Assembly: GCF_900095385.1 (NCBI RefSeq)
Contig: NZ_FMID01000030.1
Coordinates: forward strand, 1-38,246
Reading direction: 5' to 3'
DNA from: Methanoculleus chikugoensis
GTDB taxonomy: Archaea > Halobacteriota > Methanomicrobia > Methanomicrobiales > Methanoculleaceae
DNA: 38,246 bases
Shown: positions 23,718 through 30,902 of the stretch, piece after piece
Layout of the letters: every line of letters starts with the position of its first letter
Numbering within the stretch: the stretch's first letter is position 1
Notes under the pieces: generated by a model
The model's database searches: none
Told to the model about the DNA's origin: nothing
Seen by the model: only the letters and a program-made list of their open reading frames with translations
Position numbers and translations under genes: made by a program

Positions 23718-24620
23718 TTACTCCTCGATCTGATCCACCAGGGCCTGCATGATGGCGTCGAAACTCTTCCAGGTCGGGCTCTCCTCGGCCCCGGCACGGC
23801 GGATGATGAACGGCCTTCCTTCGTCCGCCGCCTCGCGCATCTCCGGGTCGAGCGGGATGGAGCCGAGGAAAGGCACCCCGAGGGCTTTCGCCTCTTTCTC
23901 GCCGCCGCCCTTGCCGAAGATATCGATCTCCTCCTTGCAGTGGGGGCAGACGAACCCGCTCATGTTCTCGACGATCCCGAGTACCCGGAGTTCGAGTTTC
24001 TTGATGAACTCGGCCGCCTTGCTCGAGTCGAGAACCGCGACGTCCTGTGGGGTGGTGACGATGACCGCGCCGGCGATGTTCGGAGCGAGTTGGGCGACGG
24101 TGAGCGCCTCGTCGCCGGTGCCGGGCGGGAGGTCGACGATCAGGTAGTCGAGATCGCCCCAGTTGACGTCCTCGAGGAACTGCCGGATGACCGTCATCTT
24201 CATCGGGCCGCGCCAGATCACGGGGGTGTTGCGCTCCGGGAGGAGGAACGCCATCGAGATGACCGCGAGGTTGCCGGTGACCCGGACCGGTTCGATGATC
24301 TTCCCGTCGTAGGACTGGAGACGGGCGTCCTCGATCCCGAGCATCTTCGGGATGTCCGGGCCGTGGATATCGAGGTCGATGAGCCCTGTGTTGTACCCGC
24401 GGTTGGCGAGGGCGTAGGCGAGGTTTGTTGAGACCGTGCTCTTCCCGACGCCGCCCTTCCCGGATAGGACGAGGACGACGTGCTTGACGCTGACATCGGC
24501 CTTCGGTGGGAGGCCCTTCGGGGCGTCGGCGTTTCTCGGGTCGTCGCACTTGGTTGCAGACGGGCAGCTCGAGCAGTTCCCGGTGCAGGATTCCGTATTG
24601 GATTCGTTTGTCTGAGTCAT
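23718..24620 (-). CDS. mrp: Mrp/Nbp35-type Fe-S cluster carrier ATPase
   Basis: A 300-residue P-loop protein of the Mrp/Nbp35/ApbC family, which assembles and transfers [4Fe-4S] clusters to apo-proteins. The deviant Walker A motif GKGGVGKST is at about 54-62, DIHGPDIPKML follows, and DYLIVDLPPGTGDEALT is the switch region. The N-terminus has four cysteines (C12, C16, C19, C25; CX3CX2CX5C), similar to the Nbp35 N-terminal cluster site. The C-terminal CPHC (in GFVCPHCKEEIDIFGKGGG) is the bridging-cluster motif. So both cluster sites are present. The adjacent small Cys-Cys gene is in the same operon. A TATA box and a dyad operator lie upstream. Confidence 0.95.
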   Translation of the reverse strand: MTQTNESNTESCTGNCSSCPSATKCDDPRNADAPKGLPPKADVSVKHVVLVLSGKGGVGKSTVSTNLAYALANRGYNTGLIDLDIHGPDIPKMLGIEDARLQSYDGKIIEPVRVTGNLAVISMAFLLPERNTPVIWRGPMKMTVIRQFLEDVNWGDLDYLIVDLPPGTGDEALTVAQLAPNIAGAVIVTTPQDVAVLDSSKAAEFIKKLELRVLGIVENMSGFVCPHCKEEIDIFGKGGGEKEAKALGVPFLGSIPLDPEMREAADEGRPFIIRRAGAEESPTWKSFDAIMQALVDQIEE

Positions 24621-24644
24621 GAGAAGTATCCTCTGCGGTATAGT

Positions 24645-24683
24645 ATCCTTCTAGAGAAGGATCTAGAGTTACTATATATTAAC
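24645..24683 (-). promoter_or_regulatory. mrp promoter with an 8-bp inverted-repeat operator
   Basis: Minus-strand GTTAATATATAGT (24671-24683) is a strong TATA element about 55 nt before the mrp ATG. Just downstream, ATCCTTCT-AG-AGAAGGAT (24645-24662) is a perfect 8-bp inverted repeat with a 2-bp centre, placed over the expected transcription start. This is the usual position for a repressor operator in archaea. The regulator is unknown; an Fe-S or metal-responsive repressor would fit mrp (inference). No gene is evident from 24663 to 24758. Confidence 0.5.
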
Positions 24684-24758
24684 GGTAAACGACACAAAAA
24701 GGTATAGTTGATGGCAAATTGTCCCGATCAGCCGCCGGGGTGCTGTTTCGTGCGCGGG

Positions 24759-25031
24759 TTACCCTCCACCTGCGGGAGGGAAAAAGGCGACGATATCGCC
24801 GTCTTCGAGGGGCGTTTCGAGACCTCCGCTGAAGTGGATATTCCTGCCGTTCTTCAAGATGTTGACGTAAGCCCGGATCTCCCCGGTGGGGGTGAAGAGG
24901 GCGTCGCCGAGCCCGGGGCACCGGGCGGAGAGGTGCGCGAGCAGGTCGCCGATGGTCGATCCCCGGGGGATCGCCGCATTGCGCTCGGCCGGGATGATGT
25001 CGCGGAGCATGGCAAATGCCCTGACCTTCAC
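24759..25031 (-). CDS. MoaD/ThiS-like ubiquitin-fold sulfur carrier
   Basis: A 90-residue beta-grasp protein of the MoaD family. Features: MKVRAFAMLRDIIP, then TIGDLLAHLSARCPGL, then IRAYVNILKNGRNIHFSGGL, PLEDGDIVAFFPP, and a C-terminus AGGG ending in Gly-Gly-Gly. MoaD-type carriers are activated by adenylylation at the terminal Gly-Gly and donate sulfur to pyranopterin for molybdenum or tungsten cofactors; some archaeal members also modify proteins. The gene is divergent from an aldehyde:ferredoxin oxidoreductase gene, which needs a tungstopterin. GTG 25031 was chosen because a GGAGGGGGT site precedes it; the frame is open further upstream, but without family sequence. The terminal GGG leaves one Gly beyond the usual GG, so either trimming or use of the last pair is possible. 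Confidence 0.85.
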   Translation of the reverse strand: MKVRAFAMLRDIIPAERNAAIPRGSTIGDLLAHLSARCPGLGDALFTPTGEIRAYVNILKNGRNIHFSGGLETPLEDGDIVAFFPPAGGG

Positions 25032-25237
25032 TGTTATGGCACCCCCTCCGTTCGCGCCAAGAACCGCCGCCACCTCTTCCTCCACCCCGGGTGATAGGGG
25101 TCTCCAGCCTTATTGGTATCGCTCCCGGGCGCGTGCCCGGATCGTATCTGGTTTCCTCAACGTGAAAGTTAATGGGTCGATATCGACGTCCGGCAGCCTT
25201 ATTGCCCTGGCCGGGCCCTGTGGGCACGGTGATACCC

Positions 25238-27037
25238 ATGAACGGCTACGCAGAGAAGATCCTCTACGCCGATCTCACGAGAGAGCAGACGATGGAGGAG
25301 CCGTTTCCCGAAGAGTGGAGACGGGCATACATCGGAGGGCGAGGTCTCGGGGTCCGCATCCTCGATGACCTGATGAGCCCGGGCAGCGATCCTCTCGGCC
25401 CGGATAACGTGCTGGTCTTCGCCACCGGGCCGGTTGCGGGGAGCGGTCTTCCCCTGGGATCCCGGTACGACGTCGTCACGAAGTCTCCGCTGACCGGGAC
25501 GTTGACCAGCGCCAACTCCGGCGGGAAGTTCGGCACCAGCATGAAACGCGCGGGCTACGATGCGGTGGTGATTCGGGGACGGGCACAGAGGCCCGTCTAC
25601 CTCCTTCTCGATGACGGGCGTGCGGAGATCCGGGACGCCTCGGAGTTGTGGGGACTGACGACGAGCGAGACGACCGCGGTCATCCAGAACGATCTCAGCG
25701 ATCCCGGCGCGAGCGTGGCCTGCATCGGCCCCTCCGGCGAGCGCCTCGTCCGGATCGCCGGCATCGTCAACGAGACCTCGCGGGCCGCCGGGCGCGGGGG
25801 TGTCGGCGCCGTGATGGGGTCGAAGAACCTTAAAGCCCTCGTCGCCCGGGGGAGCGGCCGATGCACCGTCGCCGATCGCGACCGGTTTCTCGCCCTGAAA
25901 AAAGATATCACAGAGAAGATCCGGGCGAACGCCATCTCGGGCGGCGGGCTGCCCCGGTTCGGGACGGCGGTCCTCGTCAACATCGTCAACGAGAACTACA
26001 TCCTCCCGACCCGGAACTTCCAGACCGCACACTTCCCTGCCGCGGAGAACGTCTCGGGCGAACGGATGGCCGATACCATCCTCACCGGGAAGATGGGATG
26101 TCAGGCCTGCGTCATCCAGTGCGGCCGCGACGTCGAGGTCGAAGGAAAGCGGACGGCGGGCCCCGAGTACGAGACGATCTGGGCGTTCGGTCCCGATTGC
26201 GGGATCGACGACCTTGCGGCCGTCGTGGAGGCGAACAATCTCTGCAACGACCTCGGCCTCGACACCATCTCCACCGGGTCGACGATCGCCTGCGCCATGG
26301 AACTCTCGGAAAAGGGCTACATCGACGAGGAGATCCGGTTCGGCGATGCAGAACGGATGGTCGACCTCGTCCGCCGGATCGGCTACCGCGACGGCATCGG
26401 GGACGAACTCGCCGAAGGCTCCTTCCGCTTCGCGAGAAGGCACGGGCATCCCGAACTCTCTATGAGCGTCAAGCGGCAGGAACTCCCCGCCTACGATCCC
26501 CGGGGGCTGCAGGGGCACGGTCTTGCCTACGCCACCTCGGTCCGGGGCGGAGACCACGTCTACGCCTACCTGATCGCCCCGGAAGTGCTCGGATCGCCGG
26601 AGAAACTCGACCCCTACTCGAGCGAGGGGAAAGCTGTCTGGACGAAGACGTTCCAGGACCTCACCGCCTTCATCGACTCGTCGGGAAGCTGTCTCTTCAC
26701 CTCGTTCCCCCTCGGGGCGGCGGACTACGGGGCGATGGTCTCGGCGGTCACCGGCTACGATATCGATGCCGGCGAAGTACTCCGGATCGGCGAGCGGATC
26801 TGGAACATGCAGAAAATCTTCAACCTGAAAGCCGGATGCACCCGGGAGGACGACACCCTGCCGCCGCGCCTTCTTTGGGAGCCGCTCACCGAAGGCGCCC
26901 CGAAAGGCCGGGTCTGGGAGCGGGAGCCTCTTCTCGACGAATACTACCAGGCCCGGGGATGGGACCGGGAAGGCCGTCCCACGCCGGAGAAACTCCGCGA
27001 CCTCGGCATCGGGCAGGAGGCGGTCCCCCTCCCCTGA
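25238..27037 (+). CDS. Aldehyde:ferredoxin oxidoreductase family, tungsten enzyme
   Basis: A 599-residue AOR-family protein. Signatures: GGRGLGVRILDDL near residue 33, GPVAGSGLPLGSRYDVV, SPLTGTLTSANSGGKFG, GRGGVGAVMGSKNLKA, and the [4Fe-4S] cysteines C288, C291 and C295 (CQACVIQC) with the fourth at C485 (SSGSCLF). These enzymes oxidise aldehydes to acids with ferredoxin as acceptor and bind tungstopterin. The substrate is unknown; methanogen members may detoxify aldehydes or run in reverse. A GGTGAT site lies just before ATG 25238; the open frame upstream is not conserved sequence. The divergent MoaD-like gene gives a local supply link for the cofactor. It converges with trmO, with 6 nt between the stops. 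Confidence 0.95.
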   Translation: MNGYAEKILYADLTREQTMEEPFPEEWRRAYIGGRGLGVRILDDLMSPGSDPLGPDNVLVFATGPVAGSGLPLGSRYDVVTKSPLTGTLTSANSGGKFGTSMKRAGYDAVVIRGRAQRPVYLLLDDGRAEIRDASELWGLTTSETTAVIQNDLSDPGASVACIGPSGERLVRIAGIVNETSRAAGRGGVGAVMGSKNLKALVARGSGRCTVADRDRFLALKKDITEKIRANAISGGGLPRFGTAVLVNIVNENYILPTRNFQTAHFPAAENVSGERMADTILTGKMGCQACVIQCGRDVEVEGKRTAGPEYETIWAFGPDCGIDDLAAVVEANNLCNDLGLDTISTGSTIACAMELSEKGYIDEEIRFGDAERMVDLVRRIGYRDGIGDELAEGSFRFARRHGHPELSMSVKRQELPAYDPRGLQGHGLAYATSVRGGDHVYAYLIAPEVLGSPEKLDPYSSEGKAVWTKTFQDLTAFIDSSGSCLFTSFPLGAADYGAMVSAVTGYDIDAGEVLRIGERIWNMQKIFNLKAGCTREDDTLPPRLLWEPLTEGAPKGRVWEREPLLDEYYQARGWDREGRPTPEKLRDLGIGQEAVPLP

Positions 27038-27043
27038 ACCCGC

Positions 27044-27481
27044 CTACTTTTTGATGTGCCACCCACCCGTCGCTTCGGGGATGGAGTCGATCTCGGGGGA
27101 ATACGGTTTGATGTCCAGCACCGGCGTCCCGTCCAGGGCGTCGAGCCCCCTGACCACCAGAACGTTTCCCTCCCGGCGGACGAGGTCGACGATCCCGAAG
27201 CCGATCGGGTTTGGGCGGGCGGGCGAACGGGTGGAAAAGACGCCCCTCTCCCGGGTCTCGCCCGGCGGTTTCGCGAAGAGCAGCCCGCGCTCCGCCCGGT
27301 CGAGCCAGTAGAGGACGATGAGGTGGCTGCTCCGCTCCACGCCTTCGAGCCCCGGGACGTAGGCATCGAGGACGTGGATCTCCGCGACGGTATCCGCAAG
27401 GCGGCCCTGCCGGGGGGCGTCGCCGCGCTCCCGGTAGGGTGACCGGACGACGCCGATGGGAGTGCACTCGATCGCAGCCAT
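27044..27481 (-). CDS. trmO: tRNA threonylcarbamoyladenosine (t6A37) N6-methyltransferase
   Basis: A 145-residue TrmO/VirR-family protein. Family marks are TPIGVVRSPYRERGDAPRQG at the N-terminus, HLIVLYWLDRAERG, the signature FSTRSPARPNPIGFGIVDLV, and LDALDGTPVLDIKPYSPEID. TrmO methylates t6A at position 37 of certain tRNAs using S-adenosylmethionine bound in a small beta-barrel. The start ATG 27481 lies 4 nt after the rnhA stop on the same strand; the frame stays open upstream over rnhA, but that part is a shadow. Some homologues are only annotated as 'SAM-dependent methyltransferase'. Identification from motifs is strong; the exact tRNA target is not shown. Confidence 0.9.
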   Translation of the reverse strand: MAAIECTPIGVVRSPYRERGDAPRQGRLADTVAEIHVLDAYVPGLEGVERSSHLIVLYWLDRAERGLLFAKPPGETRERGVFSTRSPARPNPIGFGIVDLVRREGNVLVVRGLDALDGTPVLDIKPYSPEIDSIPEATGGWHIKK

Positions 27482-27485
27482 GCCG

Positions 27486-27896
27486 CTATCGCCTCCCCCG
27501 TCGCTCTGCATCGAGCGTCTCATTGCAGAGGCGGTCCGCGACCTGGATGCAGGGGTGCTCCCGCGGGACGCTCTCGAACCTGACCTCACTGAAATGGCGC
27601 ATCCGCCCCCGCACCTCGCCCGCGAGGTCTGCAAGGTGTTCTTTCGTGATGCGATACCGGCCGGTGAGCTGGCGCACGACCAGTTCCGAGTCCGACCTGA
27701 CATCGAGCCTGCCGCTCGTGAACTCCCGTGCGGCTTCAAGACCGTTGATGACGGCATGATACTCGGCCACGTTGTTGGTCGCGGTTCCGATGTAGCCGGA
27801 ACGGCCGGCCACGACGGATCCGTCACGCACGATCACGTATGCCCAGGCGGCGTCTCCGGGATTGCCCCGTGAAGCGCCGTCGGTATACAGCGTCAC
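27486..27896 (-). CDS. rnhA: Ribonuclease HI, archaeal/Sto-type
   Basis: A 136-residue RNase HI. Catalytic carboxylates are visible: D6 in MTLYTDGASRGNPG, E45 in NNVAEYHAV, D69 in VRSDSELV, and the final Asp in HPCIQVADRLCNE. It cuts the RNA strand of RNA/DNA hybrids, clearing R-loops and Okazaki primers. Length and the short loop region match the archaeal type without the basic protrusion of the E. coli enzyme. GTG 27896 starts the TLYTDG strand directly. It is the first gene of an apparent two-gene operon with trmO. Confidence 0.93.
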   Translation of the reverse strand: MTLYTDGASRGNPGDAAWAYVIVRDGSVVAGRSGYIGTATNNVAEYHAVINGLEAAREFTSGRLDVRSDSELVVRQLTGRYRITKEHLADLAGEVRGRMRHFSEVRFESVPREHPCIQVADRLCNETLDAERRGRR

Positions 27897-28055
27897 CGCA
27901 TCGGTCTCTGTCAGCGGTGCCCCCTCCGGTCAGTCTCTCTCCTGATCATCTCTGGGTTGATCATCGATCTTTTGGGAGTTATTGGTATCGTTCCCCGGAG
28001 CGGGCGGTCCGCCCACCGCAACATGTTAATATCCCGGCGCGGTAAGGGCGGGCGC

Positions 28056-28760
28056 ATGCTGGATGCGGGCCGGGTCATTGAGGAGAGATCGATGCGCGAT
28101 GGACTGAGCGTTTTTGAGAACCGGACCGACGGCGGGAGACGACTCGCGGCGACCCTCTCGTCGCTCCCGATGGCCGCCGAACCGGTTATCTGCGCAATCC
28201 CCGCCGGGGGAATTCCTCCGGGGCTTGAGGTGGCGCGGGCCTTGAAGGCCCCGCTTCGGATGGCGGTGGTGCGGAAGGTGCAGGTCCCCTGGAACCCGGA
28301 GGCCGGGTTCGGCGCCGTGACCTGGAACGGGCAGGTCTTCCTGAATCACCCGCTCGTGAATGCTCTCGCGCTTTCGGATGCCGAAGTGAACGCCGCCGTC
28401 GCGAAGGCTAAAAAGAACGTGGAAGAACGGATAGCGAAGTTTGCCGGCGGCCGGGAAGAGCCGGAGATCGAGAACCGGACGGCGATCCTGATCGACGACG
28501 GTCTCGCAACCGGGTACACGATGCTCGCCGCAATCGAGGCCGCCCGGGCGGGGTCTCCCCGCGAGATCATCGCGGCGGTTCCCACCGGCTCGCTCCATGC
28601 CGTCAACTTCATAGCCCGGAAGGCGGATCTCGTCGTCTGCCTGAACGTCCGGACCAGCCCCACCTTCGCGGTGGCGCAGGCGTACGAGCACTGGCATGAC
28701 CTCACCGACCTGGAGGTGCAGGAACTGCTGATCCAGGCCCGGGACATGGGGCTCTTCTGA
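28056..28760 (+). CDS. Phosphoribosyltransferase-fold protein
   Basis: A 234-residue type I phosphoribosyltransferase-like protein. The PRPP loop is TAILIDDGLATGYTMLAAIE, with its Asp-Asp pair; ICAIPAGGIPPGLEVARAL and MAVVRKVQVPWNPEAGFGAV complete the fold. This pattern is that of the predicted phosphoribosyltransferase family (COG1926), sometimes fused to dienelactone hydrolase in bacteria. The substrate is unknown. A TATA-like GTTAATATC lies about 30 nt before ATG 28056, so the message is probably leaderless; the frame is open further upstream, but without homologous sequence. The 159-nt gap to rnhA also contains an element TTATTGGTATCGTTCCCCGG (27979-27998) that recurs upstream of the AOR gene. 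Confidence 0.85.
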   Translation: MLDAGRVIEERSMRDGLSVFENRTDGGRRLAATLSSLPMAAEPVICAIPAGGIPPGLEVARALKAPLRMAVVRKVQVPWNPEAGFGAVTWNGQVFLNHPLVNALALSDAEVNAAVAKAKKNVEERIAKFAGGREEPEIENRTAILIDDGLATGYTMLAAIEAARAGSPREIIAAVPTGSLHAVNFIARKADLVVCLNVRTSPTFAVAQAYEHWHDLTDLEVQELLIQARDMGLF

Positions 28761-28779
28761 CCCTCATAGGAGCGTGACG

Positions 28780-29256
28780 ATGGAGCCGTTAACCGTGATA
28801 CCGGGCTTCGGCGTCTTCCCGCAGGAGTACACCTGTGACGGCGCCGATCGATCGCCGTCAATCACCGTCTTCGGGGCGAGGGCGCCGTGCCTCGCGTTCA
28901 TCATGGAGGACCTCGATGCCCCGGGGGGCATCTTCACCCACTGGATCCTCTGGAACGTTCCCGCCGCGGAGAGGATCCCCGGAGGCCTGCCGGCCGAGGG
29001 AACGCTTTCGGAACCGGCCGGGGCGGTGCAGGGGACGAATGACTTCGGCACAGTAGGCTACCGGGGCCCCTGTCTGTTCCGGGGTGGGTCCCACCGTTTC
29101 CTCTTCCGGGTCTGCGGGCTTAGCCGGCCGCTCGACCTCCCGCCGGGAGCCGACCGGGTCGATCTCGGGCGTGCCATGGGGGACGCCATCCGGGAGTACG
29201 GCGAGGCGGTGGCGGCATACGGAAGAGCGGCCGAAGTGGCGCCGTCCCGGTGCTAG
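28780..29256 (+). CDS. PEBP-family protein (YbhB/YbcL type), copy 1
   Basis: A 158-residue phosphatidylethanolamine-binding-like protein. Motifs: YTCDGADRSPSITVFG, MEDLDAPGGIFTHWILWNVP (the conserved D-x-DAP and HW of the anion pocket), and GTNDFGTVGYRGPCLFRGG with SHRFLFRVCGL. Bacterial and archaeal YbhB-type proteins are small cytoplasmic, or occasionally exported, proteins of unclear function; the eukaryotic relatives are kinase inhibitors. No signal peptide is present here. ATG 28780 has AGGAG about 7 nt upstream; a GTG at 28774 is an alternative. It is the first of four tandem paralogues on the plus strand and keeps all the ligand residues. Confidence 0.92.
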   Translation: MEPLTVIPGFGVFPQEYTCDGADRSPSITVFGARAPCLAFIMEDLDAPGGIFTHWILWNVPAAERIPGGLPAEGTLSEPAGAVQGTNDFGTVGYRGPCLFRGGSHRFLFRVCGLSRPLDLPPGADRVDLGRAMGDAIREYGEAVAAYGRAAEVAPSRC

Positions 29257-29331
29257 GCCCGGCCTGCCCCTCATCCGGTCGCAACGGGTATATACGGCAG
29301 CCCCCATGAGGGTGCCGGAGGAGGAGCACAT

Positions 29332-29820
29332 ATGCGGAACCTGGCCATCGAGGTCGATTTCGACCGGTTTCCCCCGGAGCATACCTGTGACGGGGAGAAC
29401 ATCTCCCCGGCGATACGGGTTCGCGGGTCGGACGCACCCTACCTTGCGGTCATCATGGACGACCCGGATGCGCCGCGGGGCACGTTCACTCACTGGCTCG
29501 CCTGGAACATCCCGTCGACCGAGATCCCCGAAGGCATCCCGCCGGAGCCCCGGGTCTCCCGCCCTGTTGCGGCCGTCCAGGGGACGAACGACTTTCGAAG
29601 AATCGGCTACGCCGGCCCCTGCCCCCCGAAAGGGGCATCGCACCGCTTCTTCATACGGGTCTGGAGCGTGGAGCGGGAACTCGACATTCCCCCCGGCTCG
29701 GGCCGTGCCGCACTTGAGAACGCGCTCGCCTCAGTTGCCGCCGGCTGCGGGGAGACGATGGCGACCTACGAGCGCAGGAGGGTTCCCGCATCCCTACCCG
29801 GAGCCGGCACCCGGACCTGA
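29332..29820 (+). CDS. PEBP-family protein, copy 2
   Basis: A 162-residue PEBP protein with intact pocket residues: MDDPDAPRGTFTHWLAWNIP and GTNDFRRIGYAGPCPPKG then SHRFFIRV. It starts with YTCDG-like text near residue 20 (HTCDGENISPAIRVRG). It has its own promoter: TATATA at 29289-29294 and a GGAGGAGGAG ribosome-binding site right before the ATG, so it can be expressed apart from copy 1. The C-terminal 15 residues (RRRVPASLPGAGTRT) are non-conserved and may be a tail produced by drift. Function unknown, as for the family. Confidence 0.92.
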   Translation: MRNLAIEVDFDRFPPEHTCDGENISPAIRVRGSDAPYLAVIMDDPDAPRGTFTHWLAWNIPSTEIPEGIPPEPRVSRPVAAVQGTNDFRRIGYAGPCPPKGASHRFFIRVWSVERELDIPPGSGRAALENALASVAAGCGETMATYERRRVPASLPGAGTRT

Positions 29821-29872
29821 AGGAGTCTCCGGCCCCGCAACCTTTTTGCCGTTCCTCGTGAAAAGCCCCTGC

Positions 29873-30340
29873 ATGGGCTCAAACGTCATCAGCCTGTCTG
29901 TCTCCCTCCGTTCGGCGGAACTTCCCGTCTGGAACACCTGTGACGGCCCCGATCTCTCTCCGGAACTGAGAATCCGCGGGCTATCGGATGAGATGCGATC
30001 GATGGCGGTCTTTGCGCTGAACCCCTTCGAACCCGGCTGCTCCTTCACGACCTGGATCGCCTGGAACCTCTCGCCGTCGCCCCTGATCCCGGAGGGCATC
30101 CCGCCGCAGGGCGTCGTCACGGCCCCGGTGAATGCCGTCCAGGGGACGAACGACTACGGGAGCATCGGGTGGCGGGGCCCCTGTCCTCCCCGGGGCGAGA
30201 CGCACCGTTGTCTCTTCAAGGTCTACGGGCTCGATGCCATGCTCGATCTCGCGCCCGGCGCAGGCAAGCACGACCTCATCGACGCGATGCGGGGCCACGT
30301 CCTCGGGTTCGGCGAGACCGCCGCCATGTACTCCCGGTGA
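29873..30340 (+). CDS. PEBP-family protein, copy 3, with altered ligand pocket
   Basis: A 155-residue paralogue. The family core remains: WNTCDGPDLSPELRIRGLS, then TTWIAWNLS, and GTNDYGSIGWRGPCPPRGE with THRCLFKVYGLD. However, the DPDAP segment has become LNPFEPG and the HW has become TW, so two anion-pocket residues are lost while the HR of the second motif stays. Ligand binding is therefore probably changed. ATG 29873 was chosen; no strong ribosome-binding site is visible, and the preceding T-rich CCTTTTTGCC may be a weak promoter. Confidence 0.88.
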   Translation: MGSNVISLSVSLRSAELPVWNTCDGPDLSPELRIRGLSDEMRSMAVFALNPFEPGCSFTTWIAWNLSPSPLIPEGIPPQGVVTAPVNAVQGTNDYGSIGWRGPCPPRGETHRCLFKVYGLDAMLDLAPGAGKHDLIDAMRGHVLGFGETAAMYSR

Positions 30341-30396
30341 CCCCACGCACCATTTTTATACCATGTTCTGGAAAGTGAGTATCGAAGGAGTCTGAT

Positions 30397-30855
30397 ATGG
30401 CGCAAAAACTGGTAGTAAGCCTGGACTTTGAAGAGTTCCCACCGGAGTACACCTGCCGGGGAGCGAACCGCTCGCCCTCTATCCGGATCGAAGGAATCCT
30501 CCCGAACATCAAGTCGCTCGCGATCCTTGCGACGACGAGCCCCGAGGAAGGGCCGTCAAAGGTGGCATGGGTTCTCTGGAACCTCCCCGCCGTTCCACTG
30601 ATCCCCGAAGGGTTCCCGGAAGGGGGGGCGGTGGAGTCGCCGCTTCACGCCGTACAGGGCACAAACGATTTCGATACCCTCGGTTACCGGGGACCCTGCC
30701 CGGAGGGCGGAGCGGCCGAAGCTTACCTCTTCCGTGTCTACGCGCTCGATATCGATCTTGCACTCGCGCCCGGGGCGACCTGGGAGGAGATGGTCCGGGC
30801 GATAAATGGATCGATAAACCAGTCCGGGGAGGCTGTAGTCTTCGCCATGGGGTAG
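30397..30855 (+). CDS. PEBP-family protein, copy 4, most diverged
   Basis: A 152-residue paralogue. YTCRGANRSPSIRIEGIL and GTNDFDTLGYRGPCPEGG show the fold, but the DPDAP...HW segment is TTSPEEGPSKVAWVLWNLP and the (S/T)HR segment is AAEAYLFRVYALD. Thus all three typical pocket positions are replaced. It has its own promoter (ATTTTTATACC at about 30350-30360) and a strong GAAGGAGT site before the ATG, so it is expressed and not a relic. It may have become a structural partner of the other copies or bind something different (inference). Confidence 0.88.
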   Translation: MAQKLVVSLDFEEFPPEYTCRGANRSPSIRIEGILPNIKSLAILATTSPEEGPSKVAWVLWNLPAVPLIPEGFPEGGAVESPLHAVQGTNDFDTLGYRGPCPEGGAAEAYLFRVYALDIDLALAPGATWEEMVRAINGSINQSGEAVVFAMG

Positions 30856-30877
30856 GGGCCGAACCGGCGCCCCGCGC

Positions 30878-30902
30878 CAAAAAAAAGAGGGGGCCGACCC
30901 CC
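30878..30902 (-). terminator. Hairpin plus T-run terminator of the CBS gene
   Basis: On the minus strand, immediately at the stop codon, GGGGGTCGGCCCCC forms a compact GC hairpin followed by CTC and then a run of eight to nine T residues. This is an intrinsic-type terminator. It lies between two convergent genes (copy 4 of the PEBP array and the CBS gene) but only the minus strand shows the T-run. Confidence 0.6.

Noticed and set aside
23094-24431. Plus-strand open frame across mrp and the glnA-mrp gap
   Set aside because: Mostly antisense to mrp and the small Cys-Cys gene. The short non-overlapping start has no homology-like features; the hairpins explain that stretch better.
27482-27826. 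N-terminal extension of TrmO upstream of ATG 27481
   Set aside because: It is rnhA read in another frame; TrmO family similarity starts just after ATG 27481.
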